A DNA stretch of 58,015 nucleotides from Pseudomonadota bacterium (GTDB lineage Bacteria > Myxococcota_A > Polyangia > Polyangiales > JAFGIB01), in NCBI GenBank assembly GCA_017881185.1, contig JADGRE010000006.1:1-58015 (forward strand), in the 5' to 3' direction. Below the pieces are notes generated by a model. The model was not told the origin of the DNA, ran no database searches, and was given only the letters and a program-made list of their open reading frames with translations. A program made the translations under genes and the position numbers. Positions 7,908 through 21,762 of this stretch are shown in pieces; position 1 is the first letter of the stretch; every line of letters begins with the position of its first letter.

Positions 7908-10430
7908 GTGCGTGAAAGAGCGATAACACCTACATCGCCGCAGGAGCCAACCTTGGGTCGTCGGCACGAGATTCTGGGCATTGTCAGCTTCGCGGCCGCC
8001 CTGCTCGCAGGACTGTCGCTCTGTTCCTACGACGTCCACGGCGGCGCCAACTGGGTCGGGCCGGTGGGCGAGTCGCTGGCGGGCTCGCTCGTCACCGCCT
8101 TCGGCTTGGCGGCACTGGTCGTCCCGTTCGAGCTGCTGCTGGCCGCGGCGTACTGCGTTCGTTTGCGCCCACCGCTGCCGGTCGTTGCGCACGTTGCATC
8201 CGTGCTCGTGCACCTCTTGCTCGGCTGCGCGCTCTTGCATCTGTCGCTGCACGACTTCCCCGTGTTCGGTGGACAGCTCGCTGGCGGCCTCATCGGCGAG
8301 GTCCTGGCCGAGGTCCTGCGCTCGCTCGTGGGTTCGGTCGGCGCCTACGTCGTATGCATCTCGGCGCTGCTCATCACGCTCATCCTGCGCACCTCGCTGT
8401 CGGTCATCGCTGTCGGTCGCCAGGTTGCCGGCTTCTCGTCGGCGCACGGTCGCAGCCTGTGGCAGTCGTTACGCTCCGGCAGCCGTGAGCTGTGGGACGC
8501 CTGGCAAGCCGCCAAGCAGATCGAACGCGAGGAGCGCGAACGCGCACGCGCCGCGCTCGAGCCGCGCATCTCCACCACGCTCTCGGGTGCGTCGGTGGTC
8601 CCGCGAGCCGATGCGGATGTGGACGTCGACGACACCGAGCCCAACGCGAAGCTTGCGCGCGCCGCTGTCGATGCAGCTGACGACGTCGACGAAATCGAGC
8701 ACGACGACGAGTCCGACGACAGCGAGCTCGCCGACGACGAATCCGACGAGGACGTGGCCGCAGTTGCTGCGCCGCCCGAGCCCGCCAAGAAGCGTCGCGA
8801 CAAGGGTCCGGTGATCGTCGCGCCCAAGCCCGAGACCCGCAAGCGTGCGGTCGAAGCCGAGCCGGTGACCTCGCGTCACGCCGGCCCGTTCGTGTTGCCG
8901 CCGACCAAGCTGCTGGCTGAAGCACCCGAAGGCACGATCGAGATCGACGAGGCCACGCTCAAGCAAAACGCAGCGCTGCTCGTGGAGAAGCTCGCAGCCT
9001 ACGGTGTGAAGGGTCGCGTCGACGAGATCCACCCGGGCCCCGTCATCACCATGTACGAATTCGAGCCGCAGAGCGGCACGAAGATCTCGAAGATCCAAGG
9101 GCTTGCCGACGACCTCGCGATGGCGCTCGCCGCACAGAAGGTGCGTATCGTCGCGCCCATTCCCGGCAAGGCGCGCGTCGGCTTCGAGCTGCCCAACGAC
9201 ATCCGCCAGACCGTGTTTTTGCGGGAGCTGCTCGAGGACGAGCGCTGGCGCAAGCTGCAAGTCGCGCTGCCGGTGGCGTTCGGCAAGGACATCGTCGGCG
9301 CGCCGGTCTATGGCGATCTCGCCAAGATGCCGCACGTTCTGGTCGCAGGCGCGACGGGCTCCGGCAAGAGCGTCGGTCTCAACGTGATGCTCACGTCGTT
9401 GCTCATGAAGAAGTCGCCGGAAGAAGTGCGGCTGCTGATGATCGATCCGAAGGTGGTCGAGCTGGCAGTGTTCGACGGCATCCCGCACATGCTCTTGCCG
9501 GTCGTGACCGACATGAAGAAGGCCTCGCTCGCGCTGCGCTGGGCGGTGGACGAGATGGAGCGCCGCTACCAGCTCTTCGCCGACGCCGGCGCGCGCAACC
9601 TCGTGACCTACAACGTGCGCGTGGACAAGGTGCACGCTGGTGAGCTCTCGGTCGCTGCGTTTGCACCGCGGCGTGCAGGCAAGGTGCGCGCGCAGTCTGT
9701 CGAGGGCGCCGAAGTGTTGCTCGATCCGGACGACGGCGAGAGAGCCGACGCCGAGGATTGGCAACCCGAGAAGCTGCCGAGCATCGTGCTGGTCGTGGAC
9801 GAGTTCGCCGACTTGATGATGGTCGCGGCCAAAGACGTGGAATCGGCGATCGCGCGCCTCGCGCAAAAAGCCCGCGCTGCCGGCATCCACGTCATCCTCG
9901 CCACGCAGCGTCCGAGCGTCGACGTGATCACCGGCATGATCAAGGCGAACTTCCCCTCGCGCATCGGCTACAAGGTCTCCCAACGCGAGGACAGCAAGAC
10001 CATTCTCGGTCGCAACGGTGCTGAGCATCTGCTGGGCAACGGCGACATGCTCACACTGATGCCAGGTAGCAACGATCTCAAGCGCGTGCACAGCGCGTTC
10101 ATCAGCGAAGACGAAGTCAAAGCCGTCTGCGACTTCTTGCGTGCCCAAGGCGAGCCCGTCTACGACGACAACATTTTGAAGCCGCGCGACGACGAAGAGG
10201 GCGGCGAGATCGGTGGTGGCGGCGAGCCCTCGGACGACCCGCTCTACGATCGTGCCGTGGCCATCGTGGCGCAGGCCGGCTACTGCTCGATCTCGCACAT
10301 CCAGCGCAATCTCAGCGTGGGTTACAACAAGGCCGCCAAGCTGGTCGAGCGCATGGAGAAAGACGGCGTGGTCGGGCCTCCCAGTGGCAAAGCCGGTGGG
10401 CGGCGCGAAGTCTTCATCGAAGCCCGATGA
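7908..10430 (+). CDS. ftsK: DNA translocase FtsK/SpoIIIE
   Basis: An 840-residue septal DNA pump that clears chromosome ends from the closing septum. The N-terminus has about four membrane segments (residues about 20-165). A charged linker follows with an Asp/Glu-rich run (about 225-270). The motor domain starts near 340, with Walker A GATGSGKSVGLNV (about 481) and Walker B SIVLVVDEFADLMMV (about 627), then ATQRPSVDVITGMIKANFPS. The C-terminal gamma winged helix (about 776-838; SISHIQRNLSVGYNKAAKLVERME) reads the polar KOPS sequences and activates XerD in model systems. The start is GTG, directly after a terminator-like leader. The length is typical of shorter FtsK proteins. Confidence 0.96.
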   Translation: MRERAITPTSPQEPTLGRRHEILGIVSFAAALLAGLSLCSYDVHGGANWVGPVGESLAGSLVTAFGLAALVVPFELLLAAAYCVRLRPPLPVVAHVASVLVHLLLGCALLHLSLHDFPVFGGQLAGGLIGEVLAEVLRSLVGSVGAYVVCISALLITLILRTSLSVIAVGRQVAGFSSAHGRSLWQSLRSGSRELWDAWQAAKQIEREERERARAALEPRISTTLSGASVVPRADADVDVDDTEPNAKLARAAVDAADDVDEIEHDDESDDSELADDESDEDVAAVAAPPEPAKKRRDKGPVIVAPKPETRKRAVEAEPVTSRHAGPFVLPPTKLLAEAPEGTIEIDEATLKQNAALLVEKLAAYGVKGRVDEIHPGPVITMYEFEPQSGTKISKIQGLADDLAMALAAQKVRIVAPIPGKARVGFELPNDIRQTVFLRELLEDERWRKLQVALPVAFGKDIVGAPVYGDLAKMPHVLVAGATGSGKSVGLNVMLTSLLMKKSPEEVRLLMIDPKVVELAVFDGIPHMLLPVVTDMKKASLALRWAVDEMERRYQLFADAGARNLVTYNVRVDKVHAGELSVAAFAPRRAGKVRAQSVEGAEVLLDPDDGERADAEDWQPEKLPSIVLVVDEFADLMMVAAKDVESAIARLAQKARAAGIHVILATQRPSVDVITGMIKANFPSRIGYKVSQREDSKTILGRNGAEHLLGNGDMLTLMPGSNDLKRVHSAFISEDEVKAVCDFLRAQGEPVYDDNILKPRDDEEGGEIGGGGEPSDDPLYDRAVAIVAQAGYCSISHIQRNLSVGYNKAAKLVERMEKDGVVGPPSGKAGGRREVFIEAR

Positions 10431-10517
10431 AGCCTGCTCACCGTGGACTACATGGTGGGCTGCCGGTTGGTGGCTGGAAGCTCGAGGACTCTGCTATGCT
10501 GCCCGAAGAGGAACTCC

Positions 10518-10754
10518 GTGACGCACCCTGCTGAGCTATTGGAACTGCTGGCTTGTCCGAAATGTCACGGGCGCATGCGCACCATCAGCGCCCCCCCGTC
10601 GACGCCATCGACCGTAGGGGGCTTTGCGTGCGAAGCGTGCAGCTTGTTCTACGCGCTCGACGACGGCCTGCCCAACATGCTCATCGACGAGGCTCGGGCT
10701 TGGCCCTTAGCCACCGCACCCACCGCGTCCTCTGATGCCAAGGTGTCTGCCTAG
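10518..10754 (+). CDS. Trm112-like small zinc protein
   Basis: A 78-residue protein of the Trm112/YcaR (UPF0434) type. LLELLACPKCHGRM and GFACEACSLFYALDDGLPNMLIDEA carry the two CxxC pairs and the typical ending of the family, in which a zinc ribbon acts as a partner or stabiliser of methyltransferases. The insert between the pairs is about 20 residues and Ser/Pro-rich. The GTG start at 10518 follows GAAGAGGA; the longer frame in the ORF track has no good site. It is preceded by ftsK (87 bp) and followed after 8 bp by the response regulator, so it is probably in an operon with the latter. Its partner is unknown. Confidence 0.82.
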   Translation: MTHPAELLELLACPKCHGRMRTISAPPSTPSTVGGFACEACSLFYALDDGLPNMLIDEARAWPLATAPTASSDAKVSA

Positions 10755-10762
10755 GAGCGCTC

Positions 10763-11170
10763 ATGGCCGTCGATCCCGTCACAGGACACGTGCTTCCCAA
10801 GATCCTCGTGGTCGAGGACGACGCCGATCTATTGCACATGATCAAGACCATGCTGCAGACCGTCGGCGAGATCACGCTCGCGCGAGACGGCCAGGAAGCG
10901 CTCGACCTGCTCAAGAACGGCTTTCGCCCGGACGTCATCGTCACCGACCTGATGATGCCGCGCATGGACGGCCTCACGTTGGCCAAGACGCTCAAGAACG
11001 ACCCGAACATCGGCAGCATCCCGCTCGTGATGCTCACCGCCAAGAGCGGCCCGATGGACATGATCACCGGCATCAACGCCGGCGCCCGCCACTACGTCAC
11101 CAAGCCCTTCAAGGCCGCCGACCTCATCGACAAGGTCAAGAAGGCCCTGATGTCGCGCCGCGCGTCTTGA
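10763..11170 (+). CDS. Single-domain response regulator (CheY-like)
   Basis: A 135-residue receiver domain with no output domain. The acidic pocket (EDD, 18-20), the phosphoacceptor Asp62 in VTDLMMPRMDG, Thr92 in MLTAK and Lys114 in YVTKPFKAADL are all present, so it should be phosphorylated by a histidine kinase. No kinase is nearby. Stand-alone receivers act through protein contacts in motility or signalling relays; which one cannot be told. The ATG lies 8 bp after the Trm112-like gene stop. The stop codon falls inside a 17-bp palindrome that is repeated just downstream. Confidence 0.9.
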   Translation: MAVDPVTGHVLPKILVVEDDADLLHMIKTMLQTVGEITLARDGQEALDLLKNGFRPDVIVTDLMMPRMDGLTLAKTLKNDPNIGSIPLVMLTAKSGPMDMITGINAGARHYVTKPFKAADLIDKVKKALMSRRAS

Positions 11171-11205
11171 CGCGCGGCAATGAACCAAGCGCGTCTTGAC
11201 GCGCG
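11160..11205. repeat. Palindrome GCGCGTCTTGACGCGC, two copies
   Basis: The 17-mer GCGCGTCTTGACGCGCG occurs at 11160-11176 and again at 11189-11205 (29-bp period). The first copy contains the stop codon of the response regulator. Each copy is a near-perfect palindrome, so each could form a small hairpin. The pair lies between convergent genes and may act as a two-way terminator without a T-run. Confidence 0.7.
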
Positions 11206-11208
11206 AGC

Positions 11209-12939
11209 TCACCAGCCGTCGCGCAGCGTGGGCGACACCAGCAACATGATGTTGCCGGCGTCGTCTGCCGTGCAGTGACCGATCTCGATGCTGCGTGCCT
11301 GGTCACCGTCGCCCACGACCGTGTATGCATGCACGTCGGCGCCGGCCAGTGAACGCTGCTCGGCGCTGTTGCCGCCGATATAGCTCAGCGTGCCCAAGAC
11401 GACCACGGGTGCGTCTACGACCACGCGCGTGGCGAACACGCTGCGGCGCGCGGCAATGTCCACGTCGTGGAGCACCTGCCAGGGGAAGTTGCTCTCGGCG
11501 GGCGGCTTGATCACCACGTCGTAGCTACCCACGTCGACAGTCAGTTGGAACATACCGTTGGTATCGCTGGTGGTCTGCTTGGAGCGGTTGTAGCTCGCGA
11601 CAGTCGGGTCGGACGCAGCCAGCGCGAGGTCTCGCCCGAGCGCCACGGCGTCGATCGACGCGTTCACGACGGGCATGTCGTCGGAGGTCGAGATCGTCCC
11701 GGTCAGCGTCGCGGGCTTCTGGAAGGTCAGCACTTCGTTCGTGTAGTCGCTGCCCGTCGTGGTTTCGATCAGGCGGCGCTCGGCGAAAATGGCACAGGGC
11801 AAGTTCGCGGGCGGGGTGACCACGACCACGTAGTCGCCGGGCAATACCTGCGTGCAGAAACGCAACTCGCCGGAGGCCTTGTCGACCGAAACGGTGGTGG
11901 CCGCGTTGTACGCCGCGGTGACGGTCACGGCCTTGTCCGCAAAGCGCAGGGCGGTGGCGTCGAGCGTCATCGGCATGCCGTCGAGGCCCTGGCTGCTCTT
12001 GCCCGCGCACAGCTGAACGGTCCCCGAGTAGCGGATCGGCGCGGGGATCGCTGGCAGCGTGAGTGTCAGGTTGCCCTTGGCATCTTGCGTGAGATCTACG
12101 TCGTTGGCCGTCAGCACCGGGAACACCTCGCCGGTGGCGTCGCAGGCCGACTTGCCGTTGCCCGGGGCGCTGGCGCTCGGCTGCGTGTCCTGCGCCGCGA
12201 TCTCCAGCTTGAAGTCTTGGTGGCCCGGATCGGTGTCGAGCACGACCGACCCGTTCTTCAGCACGATGGTGTTGGAGAGCGGCCGGCCGGTGGCTTTGTC
12301 GAGCTCCCGCAGTTGTAGGGTGTGGCTGCTGGGCGCGCCTTGCACCACCACGGTCGTGTGGGTCCAGCCGACCTTGGCGTAGTCGACGTCGATGTTGCCC
12401 TTGGCCTGCGCCGTGACGTTCAGAGCATGCGGCGCAAGGGTGGTATCCATGGGTTGGACGACCACGTGGTAACTTGCGGCATCGAGCAAGAGCGCGCTGA
12501 ACGCGCCTTCGCCGGGCGCGGCGGGATCCACGGTGCTCGCTTGCACCGCGGGCCCGGTGGGCATGCCGTTCGCATCCACTGGCGTGAACGACAAGCTGGC
12601 CGCGATGGGCTGCGTTCCGTCGTGCACGGACCCCGACATCGTCACGGGTCGCGCCAGCTCGAACGAGCGATGCGCCGGCCCTGTCAGCGTGAACGGCCCG
12701 AACGGAATGGCGAGCGCCTCGGTGCTGTCGGGTGCGTGCGCGGGCACGACCTGCAGGCTGATGCCCAGCGCCGTGGTGCTATCCATCGCGCACAACCCCG
12801 CCTTGCAGTGCGCCTGCCCGGTGCAATCGGCATCCATGCTGCACGCGTTGCGCTGAAGCGAGCTCTTGGCGCTGCTGAAGCTGCAGCCGGCGCCGAGCAG
12901 TGCGATCAGAAGCGCGGCGGTGAGGATGCGCGTGTTCAC
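11209..12939 (-). CDS. Large lipoprotein with beta-rich, carboxypeptidase-regulatory-like repeats
   Basis: A 576-residue secreted lipoprotein. The signal RILTAALLIALLGAGCS has a clear lipobox (GAGC). A Cys-pair motif follows, CSMDADCTGQAHCKAGLC, of a type seen in many myxobacterial surface lipoproteins. The remainder consists of successive beta-rich segments (for example SGSVHDGTQPIAASLSFTPV, and TGTISTSDDMPVVNASIDAV) that resemble carboxypeptidase regulatory-like or transthyretin-like domains. The start is GTG at 12939; its first base is the last base of the preceding gene's TAG stop, so the two lipoprotein genes are translationally coupled. It probably sits on the outer membrane. No ligand is evident. 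Confidence 0.72.
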   Translation of the reverse strand: MNTRILTAALLIALLGAGCSFSSAKSSLQRNACSMDADCTGQAHCKAGLCAMDSTTALGISLQVVPAHAPDSTEALAIPFGPFTLTGPAHRSFELARPVTMSGSVHDGTQPIAASLSFTPVDANGMPTGPAVQASTVDPAAPGEGAFSALLLDAASYHVVVQPMDTTLAPHALNVTAQAKGNIDVDYAKVGWTHTTVVVQGAPSSHTLQLRELDKATGRPLSNTIVLKNGSVVLDTDPGHQDFKLEIAAQDTQPSASAPGNGKSACDATGEVFPVLTANDVDLTQDAKGNLTLTLPAIPAPIRYSGTVQLCAGKSSQGLDGMPMTLDATALRFADKAVTVTAAYNAATTVSVDKASGELRFCTQVLPGDYVVVVTPPANLPCAIFAERRLIETTTGSDYTNEVLTFQKPATLTGTISTSDDMPVVNASIDAVALGRDLALAASDPTVASYNRSKQTTSDTNGMFQLTVDVGSYDVVIKPPAESNFPWQVLHDVDIAARRSVFATRVVVDAPVVVLGTLSYIGGNSAEQRSLAGADVHAYTVVGDGDQARSIEIGHCTADDAGNIMLLVSPTLRDGW

Positions 12940-13658
12940 TACGGCCCCATCCCGGCGGTGCTGTCGCCATTGGCAGCGTTGCAGGTCTTGGCCAGCGCTT
13001 GAGCCTTCGCTGGATCGGTCAGCGCGTCGTTGCTGACTTCCCAGACCCAGTAGCGCGCGCGCGCAATGTCGGAGGGATCGCTCGTGTCGTCGAAGCGACC
13101 CACGATCTTGTGGATCTGTTCGGGTCCCAGTTGCGGCAACTTGGTGGCGTCGATGCAGTCGGTGAAGCGGCTGCTCACCACGATGTCGACGCGATTGCAT
13201 TCGCCACGGTTGAGATCCGTCTTGTTGATCGTGATCTTGACGTCGGAGCGCTCGACGCTTCCCGACGGCGGGATCACCGGCTCGGGGCAGGTGTAGAATA
13301 CGTAGCCGTTGCTCTTGGTGATGAGCGTGCGTTGGTACAGCTGCTGGTCGACGTTCTCGTCGCGGACGGTCAGCGGGATGTCGAGGGCGTTGGGTCCGCT
13401 CTGCGTCACCGTGATGATGCTGCCAACCGGATACGCCGAGTCACCGATGATGGCGGGCGGGAAGTTGACGTCGTCCTTGAAAGTGATTGGGTCGGTCACG
13501 AGGCACCCACAGCCGAACAGCGCCAGCCAAAGGCCGCAAATGCTCGCAACCACTGGGATTGCAAGCTGCGGGCCAGGTCCCACGCTGCGGGCCGGGTGCG
13601 CGGGATTACTGAGGATTTCCCCGAGGGCAGCCGCCTGTGATGGAATTTGTCGCGACAT
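12939..13658 (-). CDS. Lipoprotein of unknown function
   Basis: A protein of up to 239 residues. It has a hydrophobic signal with two possible lipid-attachment cysteines (VVASICGLWLALFGCGCL) about 50 residues in. The long segment before this signal suggests the true start is later, but I see no better-placed start codon with a clear ribosome site. The mature region (ITFKDDVNFPPAIIGDSAYP) is beta-rich, has several Cys, and includes YVFYTCPEPVIPPSGSVERS. It overlaps the following lipoprotein gene by one base. The pair are probably partners on the same membrane face. No family was recognised. Confidence 0.62.
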   Translation of the reverse strand: MSRQIPSQAAALGEILSNPAHPARSVGPGPQLAIPVVASICGLWLALFGCGCLVTDPITFKDDVNFPPAIIGDSAYPVGSIITVTQSGPNALDIPLTVRDENVDQQLYQRTLITKSNGYVFYTCPEPVIPPSGSVERSDVKITINKTDLNRGECNRVDIVVSSRFTDCIDATKLPQLGPEQIHKIVGRFDDTSDPSDIARARYWVWEVSNDALTDPAKAQALAKTCNAANGDSTAGMGP

Positions 13659-13691
13659 TGCTGTCAGGTTCTGGGGCCGCGTTGTAGGCGG

Positions 13692-15494
<1,803 letters not shown>

Positions 15495-15556
15495 GTAGGC
15501 GTGAGCATAGCAGAGCGAGGCCGGTGGTGAAGCCCGGTCCGCACGGGCTGCGCGCG

Positions 15557-17026
15557 CTATGGGCAGCGCCAGAGCGACCACAGCGCCAACCACGGCGCGT
15601 GAGTCTCCGGCAACCACTGCGGCCACGCATTCATCACACCGGCTGGATATCGAGTCGTGAGCACGGCACAACGGTGCTCGTCCTGCAGCGCGTGATAGTC
15701 GGCGAGCTTCTCCACGACCACGAGCCCGTGCCAAGCCTTGCGCCGGCGGGGCACCCTGCGGGAGATCAGCGCCAGGCGTTCGATGTAGTAGGTCGGCCGC
15801 AGTGTCCAAGGTCGCAGCGGATCGGTTCTGAACTCGTAGTAGAGCAGTGCTCGTTTCGGCGGAGCGTGCTCGAAGAGTGCAGCGTAGAGCCCTACATACA
15901 GGTTTGCGTCGTGAAACGCACCGATCAGCGCCAGCGCGAGGTTCAGCCCGAGGTAGGCTCGGGCCAGCGCGCTGGACCAAGCGAAGCGAGCCAACAGCTC
16001 CCACGAGCTGAGCAGCATGGCCGGCATCATGGGGGCCAGTGGAAAGAGGAAGCGCAGCTCCTTGTGGGAGATGCAGACGTGCAGCAACACGAATGGCGCG
16101 CTCATGAAGGTCAGCTTGTCGAGCGGACGGCGTGCCCAATGCACCAGCAGTGCCATGAGCAGCACGGCACCGGGCAGGTAACCCGTCGCCTCGAGCAGCA
16201 TCGGCACGTAGGCGTAGAAGGGCGCGCTGCCGAAGTGCACCGCCTTTCCGAGCACCAAGTTCTGGTGGACGTAGTTCCACGCGACGCAGGTGAATTCTCC
16301 GTATCCCCAGCGATCGCAGAGCACACCGACAGCGGCGGCGAGCACGACTCCGGTGCCCAGCAGCACGATCCGTTGCCAGTCTCGTTGTCGTGCGTGAAAG
16401 AGCAGTAGGCCTGACACCATGGCCGCGACCATCAGGCGGATCACCACGGCTGCGCCGAAGACAAAGCCGATCGCGATCAAGCGCGCCCGGTGATCGCGCG
16501 CATCGGTTCGGGTGTCGTCGTCCAAGACGAAGCCCAGCGCCAGCAACCAGCCGCCGAGCATCTCGGCGCTGGTGCGCACGTCGAGCCACGGAACGAAGAA
16601 GAGCGTCGCGAAGAGTAACAGCTGCTTAGGATCGCGCAGCGTCAGGCGACGGATCGTGAACAGCGCCAACGCCGCGGCACAGGCGCGGTGCACGGTCGCG
16701 CGTGTGAAGGGAGAAAGGTCGAGGAAGTGACGCGAGATCCACTCGAGGGGATAGAACAGCGAGATGTGCAGCCATGGACGCATGCGCGCAGGAAGCTCCC
16801 ACGGCATCTGAGCGGTTGGCACTGCTCCGAACTTCCACTGGATGTACTCGAACACCTGAAAGTGCTCGTCCATCTGCAGATAGCCTCGTGAACACACGAT
16901 GGCGATCGCATGCGACAGCAGCACCAGCCCCCACAGCGCTGCTCGTTGCTTGCGCTCGTCGTCCGGACCCGTCGAGGCAAGGCCTGAGTCTGGGTGGATC
17001 CGAGGTGGCGCTGGTTCGCTAGTCAC
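15557..17026 (-). CDS. Membrane mannosyltransferase, GT22 (PIG-B/Alg9-like)
   Basis: A 489-residue polytopic membrane protein with about nine to ten hydrophobic segments. [20 protein letters not shown] near residue 50 fits the luminal DE loop of GT-C enzymes that use dolichol- or polyprenyl-phosphate sugars. [20 protein letters not shown] near residue 320 matches the HKExRF signature of the GT22 family (PIG-B, PIG-Z, Alg9, Alg12). It should move a mannose from a polyprenyl-phosphate donor to a lipid or glycan outside the cytoplasm. The start is GTG. The gene stands alone, with a divergent GDPD-like lipoprotein 229 bp away. Family membership is inferred from motifs; the acceptor is unknown. 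Confidence 0.78.
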   Translation of the reverse strand: MTSEPAPPRIHPDSGLASTGPDDERKQRAALWGLVLLSHAIAIVCSRGYLQMDEHFQVFEYIQWKFGAVPTAQMPWELPARMRPWLHISLFYPLEWISRHFLDLSPFTRATVHRACAAALALFTIRRLTLRDPKQLLLFATLFFVPWLDVRTSAEMLGGWLLALGFVLDDDTRTDARDHRARLIAIGFVFGAAVVIRLMVAAMVSGLLLFHARQRDWQRIVLLGTGVVLAAAVGVLCDRWGYGEFTCVAWNYVHQNLVLGKAVHFGSAPFYAYVPMLLEATGYLPGAVLLMALLVHWARRPLDKLTFMSAPFVLLHVCISHKELRFLFPLAPMMPAMLLSSWELLARFAWSSALARAYLGLNLALALIGAFHDANLYVGLYAALFEHAPPKRALLYYEFRTDPLRPWTLRPTYYIERLALISRRVPRRRKAWHGLVVVEKLADYHALQDEHRCAVLTTRYPAGVMNAWPQWLPETHAPWLALWSLWRCP

Positions 17027-17168
17027 GGTCGTGAGGGTGGTGACGCAAGCAGCAGGCGCGCACGACGACGACAGTGGCGCCGAGGCCGACGAAACCTCGA
17101 CTTTCCCTCCCGTGCTGTCAAGCGGCGGCTCTCGTGCCGCGCGCGCTCGCCGGTCGGGCTACCGACGG

Positions 17169-17198
17169 TTGACCGGCCCAGATACCGGCCCAGATACT
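17169..17198 (+). promoter_or_regulatory. Predicted housekeeping promoter of the GDPD-like gene
   Basis: TTGACC (17169-17174), an 18-base spacer, then GATACT (17193-17198), 57 bp before the ATG at 17256. The spacer holds a direct repeat of GGCCCAGATAC. It resembles the much stronger promoter of the tRNA gene in this window. Confidence 0.45.
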
Positions 17199-17255
17199 CT
17201 CGATCGACTCGCGGCGGACCCGCGTCTATGCTTCATTCCCGCCCGGTGTCGCACG

Positions 17256-18176
17256 ATGGCCTTTCAGCCGAAAATGTCTGTGGTCGGCATGCTCTTGCTG
17301 GCCGCCAGCCCCGCATGCTTGGCCGATTTGGGCCCGCGTGAACCGCAGCGGCATCGAGACGACGGCGGCGCCGCAGAGGACGCTGGGATTGATGCTCGAC
17401 GCAGTTACTGGGCGGGTGAGCGTCGTCATTTCGCCAAAGCGCCCAGCGGCAACCTCGTGGCTGTCAATTGCCACAATTGTTACGAAGAGAAGTTGTCGAC
17501 CTCGGGCGAGAATCTTGCTGCGACCCTGGTCAAAGTTCACCAGGCCCAGGCAGACGGCGCCGACCTGCTGGAGCTGGACACCAAAGAGGAGCGCGGGACT
17601 TGGTACGTTGGACACAACGACGATGGCTCTAGCAACGCTGCGCAGCTGCAAACCGTGCTGGCGGATGAAGCCATTCGCAGCGGCGATCAGCTGCTGTACG
17701 TCGAGACCAAGGAGCTGAACCCAACGCAAGACAATATCGGTAAGCTGTTGCAGCTGATTGTCGACGCGGGGTTTGCCGTTCGCGGCAGGGAGGTCGTGCT
17801 GCGTGTGTTCCTCGCTCACGCCCAGAGCATGCATATCGTGAAGCAGCTCCTCGATGCTGGTGCGGTACCCGGTCACGCCGAGTATTTCAAGCGGCAGATC
17901 ATCTACAACACCGGCGACTGCGAGCCCTTGAGCAAGGCTCCGACAACGTTCGCAGCTGCCATCGCGGACCGGATCGACGGCGTGGAGCTCAATCTCGTCT
18001 CCGTCGACATCCTGGAGCTCCTTGCCCTCGCACGTCGGCTCGGACTTGGCACCAACGTGTGGACGGTCAGCGGAACCATGGATGCGCCAATCTGCAGGAT
18101 GCTTCGTGATGGCGCCGACGCGATTACGACCGACTCCGGGATCCCGAGTTGTCGTGCCGCCGTCGAGGCACGGTGA
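17256..18176 (+). CDS. Secreted glycerophosphodiester phosphodiesterase-like lipoprotein
   Basis: A 306-residue protein (or 300 from the second Met at 17274). The signal MSVVGMLLLAASPACLADLG has a plausible lipobox ending at Cys. The body is a PI-PLC-like TIM barrel: SGENLAATLVKVHQAQADGA, LLELDTKEE, WYVGHND, LLYVETKEL and DAITTDSG fit glycerophosphodiester phosphodiesterases in order. The usual HRG near the N-terminus reads CHN here, so the arginine next to the first catalytic His is not conserved. It may cleave phosphodiester head groups outside the cell or be a divergent relative. A candidate promoter lies upstream, and a strong two-way terminator follows. Confidence 0.75.
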   Translation: MAFQPKMSVVGMLLLAASPACLADLGPREPQRHRDDGGAAEDAGIDARRSYWAGERRHFAKAPSGNLVAVNCHNCYEEKLSTSGENLAATLVKVHQAQADGADLLELDTKEERGTWYVGHNDDGSSNAAQLQTVLADEAIRSGDQLLYVETKELNPTQDNIGKLLQLIVDAGFAVRGREVVLRVFLAHAQSMHIVKQLLDAGAVPGHAEYFKRQIIYNTGDCEPLSKAPTTFAAAIADRIDGVELNLVSVDILELLALARRLGLGTNVWTVSGTMDAPICRMLRDGADAITTDSGIPSCRAAVEAR

Positions 18177-18231
18177 TTTCAGGCTCGGTCGTGCGGTAGT
18201 CGTGCGGCCCCGAAGGCTTGCTCCTCGACGA

Positions 18232-18264
18232 AAAACGGGTGCCGCCGTTGGCAGCACCCGTTTT
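18232..18264. terminator. Bidirectional intrinsic terminator
   Basis: AAAACGGGTGC (18232-18242) and GCACCCGTTTT (18254-18264) form a perfect 11-bp stem whose ends provide an A-run on one side and a T-run on the other. It lies between the convergent GDPD-like gene and nrdJ, so it would end transcription from both sides. Confidence 0.88.
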
Positions 18265-18299
18265 CGAGTGAGGGTGCGGGGGTGAGCCCGCGGGTCATG

Positions 18300-21659
<3,360 letters not shown>

Positions 21660-21690
21660 TTGGCACCTCCCGCCATTGTGCAACTCCGAC

Positions 21691-21745
21691 GGTCGTCCAC
21701 CGCCGGTCCACCGGTCGTCCCCCGGTCATCCCCCGGTTATCCGGG
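21691..21745. repeat. Degenerate 11-bp repeat array in the nrdJ leader
   Basis: Five consecutive 11-bp units: GGTCGTCCACC, GCCGGTCCACC, GGTCGTCCCCC, GGTCATCCCCC and GGTTATCCGGG. They lie between the nrdJ start and the NrdR boxes. The period is close to one helical turn, so every unit presents the same face. The units could bind a protein in register, or be simple slippage products. Confidence 0.65.
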
Positions 21746-21762
21746 CGCAATCCCCCACAAAC

